From contig CAWFWE010000002.1 of assembly GCA_963819475.1 (NCBI GenBank), positions 186,001-250,000 on the forward strand: DNA of 64,000 bases. The letters are read 5' to 3'. Under the pieces are notes generated by a model. That model saw only the letters and a list, made by a program, of their open reading frames with translations, ran no database searches and had not been told where the DNA came from. This DNA is from DASUAS01 sp963819475 (GTDB taxonomy: Bacteria > Actinomycetota > Acidimicrobiia > IMCC26256 > DASPTH01). This document shows positions 52,930 to 61,185 of the stretch, piece by piece. The translations under genes and the position numbers were made by a program. The number at the start of each line of letters is the position of its first letter. Position 1 is the stretch's first letter.

Positions 52930-54061
52930 GCGTCGCGTGTGACACGCGCGTGTGCGGAGCTTCCGAGCGCAGCGACTCGGTGTCGCCGCCGAGCGGTGCC
53001 ACCGGGCCGAACGGGCGGGTCGGCGCGCCACTCAGGTGGTAGGGCACGCGGGGCTGCACCATGGCGCCGTCGGGATGCTCCACGAACACCGCGCGTTCCA
53101 CGAACGGCGCGAACCCCGGCAACGTCTCGCCGTTGCCCAACGGCGCGACCGGGATCCGCCGTTCGCTCGCCAGGTGCAACACCTCGTCGGTGGTGTGCGC
53201 GGTCGTGAACCTGGCGATCTCGGCCCTGAGCATCCGGTCGTGCTCGCCCCGGCGGTCGACGCGGCCGAGCTCCGGGTGGTCGGCCCATTCCGCATGGCCG
53301 ACCATCTCCGCGAAGGCGCGGAACTGCGCCGAGCCGTTGGTCGCGAAGCCCACCCAGCCGTCGGCGGTGGGCTCGACCGACGGCACGTCGACGAAGCGGC
53401 CGATCGGCTCCGGCTCCGGCCCGCGGCCGTCGAGCTGCGCCGCGACCGCCTGGAACTGGTTGAACGCGATCGTCATGGCCTCGAACGTCGACACGTCGAC
53501 GAACGCGCCCTGCCCGCTGCGCCGCGCCCCGTGCAACGCGGCCAGTGCGGCGACGCCCCCGACGGTGCCCGCGACCCACTCGCCGATGCGGCCACCGGTG
53601 GCGACCGGCGGTTCGTGCTTCCGACCGCGGCTGGCGATCGAGCCACACCAGGCCTGCAGCGTGAACTCGGTCGCCGGCCGGTCCGCCCACGGCCCGCTCC
53701 CGCCGAACCACGAGATCGACACCACCACGACACCCGGAGATCGCCGGCGCAACGTCGCCACGTCGTACCCGAGCCACTCCTCGAGCTGGCGGGGGTGACC
53801 GGTGACGACGACGTCGGCGTCGACCACCAGCGCCTCGAGGAGGGCGCGGTCGTCGGCCACGTCCGGATCGAGCGCGGCGTTGCGCTTGGAGGTGTGCAGC
53901 AGCGCGAACAGCGCGGCCTCGTCGCGGAAGGGATCACCGGTGGGTCGCTCGACCTTCACGACCTCGGCGCCCGCGTCGGCGAGCAACTTCGTGCAGTACG
54001 CGCCGGAGATCCCCGACGACAGGTCGACGACCCGCACGTCGTCGAGCGGAGGGCGCGTCAC
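52930..54061 (-). CDS. CaiB/BaiF CoA-transferase, first domain (of tandem protein)
   Basis: Begins at GTG 54061, overlapping the ACAD stop (GTGA). VVDLSSGISGAYCTKLLADAGAEVVKVERPTGDPFRDE, LLHTSKRNAALDP, SISWFGGSGPWADRPATEFTLQAWCGSIASRG, and DVSTFEAMTIAFNQFQA are class III CoA-transferase features. The C-terminal RPFGPVAPLGGDTESL joins the second domain. In the family, CoA is transferred between an acyl-CoA and a free acid via an aspartyl-CoA thioester. Operon with SDR and ACAD. Confidence 0.82.
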
Positions 54062-55236
54062 GGCTCCCTCGGCAGGCCCAGTGCGCGCTCCCCGACGATG
54101 TTGCGCTGGATCTGGTGGGATCCGCCGTAGATCGTCTCGGCGCGCGAGTACAGGAACATGGTCTGGAGGGGACCGAAGGGGTGCGGCCCGGGCCGGGCCA
54201 GCGTGGCGTCGGGGCCCATCACCTCCATCGCCAGCTCCCCCAGCTCCTGGTGGAACGAGGCCCAGAACAGCTTGTACACGTTCGTCACCGGCGCGGTGGT
54301 CCCGAGCTCGAGCGAGCTCATCGTGCGCAGGAGGTTCCATCGCAGGATCCGGGCGCGGCTCCACGCGGCTGCGAGGTGCTGGCGCACGACGGGATCGTCG
54401 CGGCGGCCGTTCTGCCGCGCCAGTTCGGTGATGGTCCGCAGCTCCGCTTCGAACGACAGCTGGTACCCCACCGTCGAGAGACCGCGCTCGAAGGTGACGG
54501 TGCTCATGGCGACCCGCCACCCGCCGTCGACCTCGCCGACGACGTTCTCGGCCGCGGTGCGGGCACCGTCGTAGAAGACCTCGCAGAAGTCGGTGTCACC
54601 GCCGGTGAGGTCGCGGATCGGCCGCACCTCGATCCCGGGCTGGTCCATCGGCACGAGCAGGTACGAGATGCCGCGGTGCCGGCTGTCGGGCGCGCCCGTG
54701 CGGCACAGGACGAAGTTCCAGTGCGCGAGGTGCGCCACCGATGTCCAGATCTTGTGGCCGGAGATCACCCACTCGTCACCGTCGCGGTGCGCGCGCGTCT
54801 GCAGGTTGGCGAGGTCGGACCCGGCGTCGGGTTCGGAGTAGCCCTGGCACCAGCGCACGGTCCCGTCGAGGATGCCCGGCAGGAACCGGCGCTGCTGCGC
54901 CTCGGACCCGTGGGCGATGAGCGTGGGACCGAGCAGCCAGTCGCCCACCACGCCGATGCGCCCGGGGCCGCCGGCGCGCACGTACTCGTCCCAGAAGATC
55001 AGTTGCCGGCTCAGGCTCAGGTCGAGCCCACCGACGTCCTTCGGCCACGCCATGCCGATGAACCCGGCGCGTCCGAGCTCGCGCTCCCACGCGATGCGAG
55101 CGTCGACCGCTTCGTACTCGCGACCCGGGGCGCCCTGGCCGCGCACGGCGGCGAACTCGCCGTCCAGGCGGTGGGTGAGCCACTGGCGGAGCTCGGCGGC
55201 GAAGGCGCGGTCCTCGGCGGAGAACTGGAGGTCCAT
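54058..55236 (-). CDS. Acyl-CoA dehydrogenase family protein
   Basis: 392 residues. QGYSEPDAGSDLANLQTRAHRDGDEWVISGHKIWTSVAHLAHW is the FAD/substrate region, GGSHQIQRNIVGERALGLPREP the C-terminus. The general base Glu typical at the end of helix is not obvious, as in FadE subunits of alpha2beta2 sterol/terpenoid ACADs. Paralogue of the gene at 30174. Between the CoA-transferase and SDR it fits oxidation of a CoA-activated acid. Confidence 0.92.
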   Translation of the reverse strand: MDLQFSAEDRAFAAELRQWLTHRLDGEFAAVRGQGAPGREYEAVDARIAWERELGRAGFIGMAWPKDVGGLDLSLSRQLIFWDEYVRAGGPGRIGVVGDWLLGPTLIAHGSEAQQRRFLPGILDGTVRWCQGYSEPDAGSDLANLQTRAHRDGDEWVISGHKIWTSVAHLAHWNFVLCRTGAPDSRHRGISYLLVPMDQPGIEVRPIRDLTGGDTDFCEVFYDGARTAAENVVGEVDGGWRVAMSTVTFERGLSTVGYQLSFEAELRTITELARQNGRRDDPVVRQHLAAAWSRARILRWNLLRTMSSLELGTTAPVTNVYKLFWASFHQELGELAMEVMGPDATLARPGPHPFGPLQTMFLYSRAETIYGGSHQIQRNIVGERALGLPREP

Positions 55237-55239
55237 CCG

Positions 55240-56061
55240 CTATGCGCCGGCGGCCTCGGGGTCGGTGAACGCCTTGTTCTTCTCGATCTGCAGGCCGAGG
55301 TCGGTCCCCCAGGGGATCGGGCCGCCGGGCGGCCGGATCACGATGTCCTCCACCTCGGTCTCGCGGTGGCGCAGCGCGGGCGCCAGCAGCTCGACGATGA
55401 GCTCGCCGAGATCGGGGGCGCTCATGAACTTCTCGGTGCCGCGTGCGAACCGCAGCATCTGCGGCAGCATGCGGGCGGTGATCTCGGGGTCGTAGTCGAG
55501 CGCGATCGCAGTGCCGGCGGTGGGCCCGACCGCGATGCGCAGGAAGCGCGTGTCCGGGAACTCCATCCGTAGCCCGTCGACGCCCTGGTCGAGCGCGGCC
55601 TTCGACGCCGCGTAGTGCACCATGCCGGGGTACGCGCCGCCGACGCTGTCGGACCCGAGGTACGCGACGATGCCGCCGGGGTCGAGCCGCGACGCCGCGC
55701 CGGTGAGCAGCATCAGCGCGCCGATGGTGTTGGTCGCGAAGACGTCCTGGAGGGTCTGGGGCGGCGTCTCGTCCATGGGCATCAACGGCGAGACCCCGGT
55801 GGCGAACACGACGAGGTCGAGCCCGCCGAGCGCGTCGATGGTCTCGTCGAGGATGCGGGTGCAGTCGGCCGGCTCCCGGACGTCGCCGGCGACGACCACG
55901 CCGCCCCCGGCCTCCTCGACCGCGCCCTCGAGCTTGTCGCGGCTGCGGGCGCAGAACACCACCCGGGCTCCGGCCTTGACCGCCTCGATGCCGACGCAGC
56001 GGCCGATGCCGGTCGAGGAGCCGACGACCAGCACCCGTGCGCCCGACAGATCCGCGGCCAT
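55240..56061 (-). CDS. SDR family oxidoreductase
   Basis: 273 residues from ATG 56061, preceded by GGGGGGAGGTAGCG; an upstream in-frame ATG at 56097 lies in the operator and is less likely. GSSTGIG (14-20), FAT instead of NNAG, Ser137/139, Tyr150 and Lys154. C-terminal GGPIPWGTDLGLQIEKNKAFT. Paralogue of the gene at 10136. First gene of the CoA-transferase operon. Confidence 0.88.
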   Translation of the reverse strand: MAADLSGARVLVVGSSTGIGRCVGIEAVKAGARVVFCARSRDKLEGAVEEAGGGVVVAGDVREPADCTRILDETIDALGGLDLVVFATGVSPLMPMDETPPQTLQDVFATNTIGALMLLTGAASRLDPGGIVAYLGSDSVGGAYPGMVHYAASKAALDQGVDGLRMEFPDTRFLRIAVGPTAGTAIALDYDPEITARMLPQMLRFARGTEKFMSAPDLGELIVELLAPALRHRETEVEDIVIRPPGGPIPWGTDLGLQIEKNKAFTDPEAAGA

Positions 56062-56096
56062 CGCTACCTCCCCCCGTGCCCCCCGGTGATGGATCA

Positions 56097-56104
56097 TGTA
56101 TACA
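56097..56104. promoter_or_regulatory. GTATAC site C in a divergent promoter
   Basis: TGTATACA lies between the SDR (minus, start 56061) and the molybdopterin gene (plus, start 56166). On the minus strand it reads GTATACATGATCCA, close to site B/D (GTATACGTTATCCA). It may control both directions. Confidence 0.55.
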
Positions 56105-56165
56105 ACATCCCACCAGAACGTCGGCGAGCGACGTGGACGACAGGACGACGTGCGGGAGGTGGCGG

Positions 56166-58361
56166 ATGACCGGGACCACGCACACGACGATCTGCCGCTT
56201 CTGCCACGCGTACTGCGGCATCGAGGTCGACGTCGAGGACAACCGCGTGCTCGCGGTGCGCGGCGACCGGAACCACGCGGTCTCGCAGGGCTTCACGTGC
56301 GAGAAGGGACGGCAGCTCCCGGCGCAGCACCACGACCCCGCGCGTCTCCGCGCGACGTTGCGGCGCCGCTCCGACGGTGGGTTCGACGAGATCGCGAGCG
56401 AGCAGGCGATGGACGAGGTGGCGGCGAGGCTGCAGACGATCATCGCCGAGCACGGGCCCCGCTCGGTCGCGCTGTACAACGGCACCAAGTCGTGGGCGAA
56501 CGTGTCGTTCGCGCTCGGCCTGAGCTGGCTCGAGGGCATCGGCTCGCCGTCCTTCTACACCACCGTCACGGTCGACCAGCCGGCGAAGAGCATGGCCGGC
56601 GCGCTGCACGGCTACTGGCAAGGAGGCCTCCACCGCATCGAGGACTCCGACGTCGTCCTGTTCGTGGGCACGAATCCGCTCCAGTCGTTCCTGGTCGAGG
56701 GCGTGAAGCTGCCCTGCCCGAACGCGCTCACGTACCTCCGGCAGTACGTGCAGCGGGGGCTCGACGTCATCGTGATCGACCCGCGGCGCACCGAGACCGC
56801 GCACCACGCCGCCATCCACCTCCCGGTGAAGCCGGGCGAGGATCCGACGCTGCTGGCGGGCATGGTGCGGCTGATCCTCGCCGAGGACCTCTACGACCGC
56901 GAGTTCGTCGCCGAGAACGCGGCGCGGCTCGAGCAGCTGCGCGCCGCGGTCGAGCCCTTCACCCTCGAGTACGTTGCCCGGCGCACGGGCGTTGCGGCCG
57001 CCGACGTGGCCGCGGCCGCCCGTCGCTTCGCCCGCGGGCCGCGCGGCGCGGCGGTGGCCGGCACCGGTCCCAACATGGCGCCCCACCCGCTGGCCACCGA
57101 GATGCTCGTCTGCGCGCTCAACACGCTGTGCGGGCGCTACGGGCGCGCCGGCGACGCGGTGAACCACGCCGGGGTGCTCGGCACCGCCTACCAGCCACGA
57201 GAGGGCGCGCTGCCGCCCCGCGAGTTCTGGGGCTACCTCGAGCAACCGCGCGTGCGCGGCCTGCGCACCCTCAACTGGGAGCAGCCGTCCGCCGCCCTCT
57301 GCGACGAGATCCTGACGCCGGGCGACGGGCAGGTGCGCGCGCTCATCTGCAACGGCGGCAACCCCGCGGTCGCGTTCCCCGACCAGGAGAAGGTGGTGCG
57401 CGCCCTCCGGTCGCTCGACCTCCTCGTGTGCCTCGACGTGCGTCTCGGTCCGACCCCGCAGCTCGCCGACTACGTGTTCGGCTGCAAGCTCTCGCTCGAG
57501 AAGCCCGACTACACCCGTCATCTCGAGTGGTACTTCCCGGTGCCGTTCGCGCAGTACACGCCCGCGATCCTCGAGGCCGAGGGCGACGTCATCGACGAGT
57601 GGGAGCTGTTCTGGGGGCTCGCGCACCGCATGCGGGTGCCGCTCGCGCTCGGACGGGCGCCGCTCGGGCCCCCGGTCGCCGACCCCCGTCCCGTCGACCT
57701 CGACGTGAAGCCGACGACCGACGAGCTCATGGAGCTGGAGGCGGCCGACGCCCGCGTCCCGCTCGCGGAGGTCAAGCGCCACCCGAGCGGGCACGTCTTC
57801 GAGTCGGCGCGCATGACGATCGGCCCCCGACGCCCCGAGGCCGCGCGGTTCGACCTCGCGCCGCCGCTGTTCCTCGACGACCTCGCGGCGGTCGCGCGCG
57901 AGCCCGTGGTCGACGGCGGCGGGTACCGCGTCGGCGAGCACTACACCCACCGGCTCGCCAGCCGCCGCCTGCGCCAGGTGTTCAACTCGACCGGCGTGCA
58001 CCTCCCCGGGCTCAACCGGCGCGGGCCCGGCAACCCGGCCTACCTGAGCCCCGCCGACATGGCTGCGGCCGGCCTCGCCGACGGCGACCTCCTCGAGATC
58101 GTGTCCGAGCACGGCTCGATCGTGGGCGTGGCCTGCACCGACGACGGCCTCACCCCCGGCGTCGTCTCCATGGCCCACGCGTGGGGCGCGCTCCCGGGCG
58201 ACGGCGACGTGGCCGCCCATCCGGAGGCCGGCGCGTGCACCAACCGCCTCGTCGCCAACGACCGCGACTTCGAACCGCTCATCGGCCAGTGCCGCCAGAG
58301 CGCCATCCCCGTGAACCTGCGGCCCGTGCGCCGGGCCGCGCGAGAGGAGCACTCGTCATGA
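56166..58361 (+). CDS. Molybdopterin-dependent oxidoreductase (DMSO-reductase family)
   Basis: 731 residues. [4Fe-4S] Cys10, Cys13, Cys17 and Cys45 (ICRFCHAYC, GFTCEKG). Bis-MGD domains: VVLFVGTNPLQSFLVEG, DVIVIDPRRTETAHHAAIHLPVKPGED, AVAGTGPNMAPHPLATEMLVCALNTLCGRYGRAG, ALICNGGNPAVAFPDQEK. The Mo-ligand region reads YTTVTVDQPAKSM with no Cys/Sec. Stop overlaps the P450 ATG (ATGA). Paralogue of 61182 and 24327. Confidence 0.9.
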   Translation: MTGTTHTTICRFCHAYCGIEVDVEDNRVLAVRGDRNHAVSQGFTCEKGRQLPAQHHDPARLRATLRRRSDGGFDEIASEQAMDEVAARLQTIIAEHGPRSVALYNGTKSWANVSFALGLSWLEGIGSPSFYTTVTVDQPAKSMAGALHGYWQGGLHRIEDSDVVLFVGTNPLQSFLVEGVKLPCPNALTYLRQYVQRGLDVIVIDPRRTETAHHAAIHLPVKPGEDPTLLAGMVRLILAEDLYDREFVAENAARLEQLRAAVEPFTLEYVARRTGVAAADVAAAARRFARGPRGAAVAGTGPNMAPHPLATEMLVCALNTLCGRYGRAGDAVNHAGVLGTAYQPREGALPPREFWGYLEQPRVRGLRTLNWEQPSAALCDEILTPGDGQVRALICNGGNPAVAFPDQEKVVRALRSLDLLVCLDVRLGPTPQLADYVFGCKLSLEKPDYTRHLEWYFPVPFAQYTPAILEAEGDVIDEWELFWGLAHRMRVPLALGRAPLGPPVADPRPVDLDVKPTTDELMELEAADARVPLAEVKRHPSGHVFESARMTIGPRRPEAARFDLAPPLFLDDLAAVAREPVVDGGGYRVGEHYTHRLASRRLRQVFNSTGVHLPGLNRRGPGNPAYLSPADMAAAGLADGDLLEIVSEHGSIVGVACTDDGLTPGVVSMAHAWGALPGDGDVAAHPEAGACTNRLVANDRDFEPLIGQCRQSAIPVNLRPVRRAAREEHSS

Positions 58362-59555
58362 TCGACTGGGAACCGCACGCCGAGGAGTTCCGGCTGAACC
58401 CCTACCCGCTGTACCGGCAGCTGCGCGACGAGATGCCGCTGTACCACAACGAGCAGCGCGGCTTCTACGCGCTGCACGCGCTTCGACGACTGCTGGAACG
58501 CGCTCGTCGACACCAAGCGGTTCTCGAGCGCGGACGGCGTCTCGCTCGAGAAGTACGAGGTCGGGCAGAAGCTCATGATCCTCATGGACCCGCCGCGCCA
58601 CACGTGGCACCGCAAGGTCATGAGCCGCATGTTCACCCCCCGCGTGATCGCCGACCTCGAGCCGGGCATCCGCGCCACCTGCGTGCAGCTGCTCGACGAT
58701 CTCCGCGAGCGCGACGAGTTCGACGTCGTCGAGGACTTCTCGATGCTGCTCCCCCTGTCCGTGATCGCCGAGCTCATCGGGCTGCCCGAGGAGTACCGCC
58801 TCACCGCCAAGCGGCTCAGCCACCTCACCGCGCAGCGGGTGAGCTCCAACGCCGCGCCCGAGGCCGCGATCGCGGCGTCGCTCGAGCTCAACGACTACCT
58901 GCTGGAGGAGACCAAACGGCGGCGGAAGAACCTGGGTGACGACCTCATCAGCGCGATCATGACCACGCCGATGATCGACGACACCGGGGCCGAGCACTAC
59001 CTCGACGACGAGCAGATCGCCGCCTTCTTCTTCGAGTTCACCTTCGCCGGCAACGACACGACGACGCGCTCCATCGCCAACGGCGTGGTGGGCCTCGCCT
59101 GGTACCCGGACCAGCGGCGCGAGCTCGTCGACGATCTCTCGCTCGTCCCGAACGGGGTCGAGGAGCTCGTCCGGTGGGACACGCCGTCGCACTACCTCGG
59201 GCGCACGACCACCGAGGACGTCGAGTTGCCGTACGGCACCATCCCGGCCGGCTCGACGGTCGCGGTGGTACTGGCGTCCGCCAACCACGACGAGCGCATG
59301 TACGAGGAGCCCGAGCTCCTCGACATCCGCCGGCACTTCGACCGCAAGCTCGCGTTCGGCATCGGCCCGCACGTGTGCATCGGCGCCGCGCTCGCCCGTT
59401 TGGAGCTGCGGATCGCGTTCGAGGAGTTCCTCCGGCGGTTCCACGACTTCCACGTCGCCGACAGCGGATGTGTGCAGGACATGTCGGGCCAGAACCGTGG
59501 GCTCTTCCACCTCCCGCTGGTGATCGACCGCGCCGGCACCAAGGTCGGCGCCTAG
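58358..59555 (+). CDS. Cytochrome P450 (frameshifted near N-terminus)
   Basis: ATG 58358 gives IDWEPHAEEFRLNPYPLYRQLRDEMPLYHNEQRGFYAL; at about 58474-58483 the frame changes by one base to FDDCWNALVDTKRFSSADGVSLEKYEVG. I-helix FAGNDTTTRSI, ExxR in VEELVRWDTPSHYLGR and heme loop FGIGPHVCIGAALARLE follow. About 399 residues when joined. Operon with the molybdopterin enzyme, probably a hydroxylase of the same pathway. Confidence 0.9.
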
Positions 59556-59571
59556 CTGCACGCGGCGGTTG

Positions 59572-61185
59572 TCAGGCCCGCGCGAGCACCTCGACGGTCC
59601 CGGCGGTGCCGTCGATGCGGACGGTGTCGCCGGTGTGCAGCCGACTGGTGCCGGCGACGGTGTTGATCACGCACGGGACGCCGAGCTCGCGGGCGACGAT
59701 CGCGCCGTGGCTCATGGGCCCCCCGACGTCGATGACCAGCGCGGCGGCGACGAGGAAGTGGCCGACCCAGCTGGGGTCGGTCGCCGCGCACACCAGGATC
59801 TCCCCCGGCTCCAGCGGCTCGCTCGTCGCCGGGTCGAGCACCACCCGGGCCACGCCCTCGACCACGCCCGGGCTCACCCCCAGCCCCTCGATCACCCCGG
59901 TGGCCTGGTCGTCGGCGTCGGCGCGGGTGATCGGCGTGGGCGTCCCCACGAACATCACGGGGAGGTCGAAGGTCCCGTACTCGGCGGCCAGGCCCTTGCG
60001 GTACGCGGCTCGGGCCCGGAGATCAGGCGCGTCCGTCGTGACGAACTCGGCGGCGAGGAGGTGGAACACGTCCTCGGGGTCGTCGAGCAGACCGCGGTCC
60101 GCCAGCGAGCGTCCCATCGTGCGCGCGGCGGCGCGCGCGACGTCGAGCGAGCGCTGCGAGACCACCTTCACGTGCTCGCGCAGGACGGTGAAGCGGCGGG
60201 CGTCGGCGATCGCCTGCACGGCCGCGTCATGCGCCGCGCCGCGCAACGCATCGAGCAGCTCCCGTTCGGCGTCGACCCGGTCCTGGACGCGCGCCCGGCC
60301 GGTCGCCTCGGGACCGTCCGGTTCCGGCATCGACGCCATCGCGTCGAGCAACGGCCGCAGCAGGTCCGGGTCCTCCCGCCACACGGTGGCGTAGAGGTCG
60401 GCGGCCCGGTTGCCCTGGTAGCCGTATTCGTGGAGGAACTTGTCCATCGTGACGTCGCCGTGGGCGAGCGCCCACATCGCCGCCGACATCTCGTCGTCGT
60501 GGGTGTCGCCGTACCCGCCGTTGAGACGCGCCAGCAGCTCGGGCCGGCCCGCGGCCTGACAGGCGGTCAGGAGCGCGACGAACGCCTCGCCGGCGAACGT
60601 GGTGACGTGCGTCATCACGATCGCCCCCCCGAGGAAGTGGTCCCACGCCTCCTGCCACCGCCGGGGCGCGCCCTCGACGTCGCCCAGCACGTCGGGCGCG
60701 GTGGACGTCCGCCAGAACGACTCGACCTCGCGGTACAGCTCCCGGGCGCGCGGTTCGATGCGGGCTCGGACCTCGGGGTCGCGTGCCGCGATGAGCGCGT
60801 GCCGGTCGGTCGTCGGGTTGCGCCGGACGTCCTCGCGCACGTAGCCGAGGAGCCCGAACTCGATCTCCGCCGCCGCGGTCTCCGACACACGGTCGCCGAA
60901 CGCGCACATGGTGTCGACGTTCACCGCCAGACGTCCCTTGAAGACCGCCATGACGCGTTCGTCGGCGACGTCGGACTCCGCCGCCTCGACCTCGGTGATC
61001 GCGCCGCGCTCGGCGTACGCGCCGCGGATGCCGAGCTCGCCCGCGCGCACGACGAAGTCGTAGTGGAGCGGCGTGACGACACCCGGGAAGGCCTCACCGA
61101 CGTTGTTGCGGGTCCACTGCGTCGTCGGCGCGCTCACCGAGTCGAGCGGGTTCGGGTACGGGGCGTCGTCGGGGGCGGTCGTCAT
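59572..61185 (-). CDS. PEP-utilising-type protein: PPDK/rifampin-phosphotransferase-like without ATP-grasp
   Basis: 537 residues. The C-terminus has the mobile phosphohistidine motif GGPMSHGAIVARELGVPCVIN with His493; upstream is AATDPSWVGHFLVAAALVIDVGG. The central helical part (FLHEYGYQGNRAADLYATVWREDPDLLRPLL) resembles the linker of rifampin phosphotransferases and PEP synthases. There is no ATP-grasp domain. Partner subunits may be elsewhere, as in split phenylphosphate synthase. ATG 61185 overlaps the stop of the molybdopterin gene (ATGA). Confidence 0.82.
   Translation of the reverse strand: MTTAPDDAPYPNPLDSVSAPTTQWTRNNVGEAFPGVVTPLHYDFVVRAGELGIRGAYAERGAITEVEAAESDVADERVMAVFKGRLAVNVDTMCAFGDRVSETAAAEIEFGLLGYVREDVRRNPTTDRHALIAARDPEVRARIEPRARELYREVESFWRTSTAPDVLGDVEGAPRRWQEAWDHFLGGAIVMTHVTTFAGEAFVALLTACQAAGRPELLARLNGGYGDTHDDEMSAAMWALAHGDVTMDKFLHEYGYQGNRAADLYATVWREDPDLLRPLLDAMASMPEPDGPEATGRARVQDRVDAERELLDALRGAAHDAAVQAIADARRFTVLREHVKVVSQRSLDVARAAARTMGRSLADRGLLDDPEDVFHLLAAEFVTTDAPDLRARAAYRKGLAAEYGTFDLPVMFVGTPTPITRADADDQATGVIEGLGVSPGVVEGVARVVLDPATSEPLEPGEILVCAATDPSWVGHFLVAAALVIDVGGPMSHGAIVARELGVPCVINTVAGTSRLHTGDTVRIDGTAGTVEVLARA

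Noticed and set aside
56094..58352. A 752-codon minus-strand frame opposite the molybdopterin gene.
   Set aside because: The plus strand has the four-Cys cluster motif and MGD domains; the antisense frame has none.
8724..58483. Programmed ribosomal frameshifting as an explanation for the split genes.
   Set aside because: No shared slippery heptamer or downstream pseudoknot; the genes are unrelated and most families are never recoded. Sequence error or mutation is simpler.
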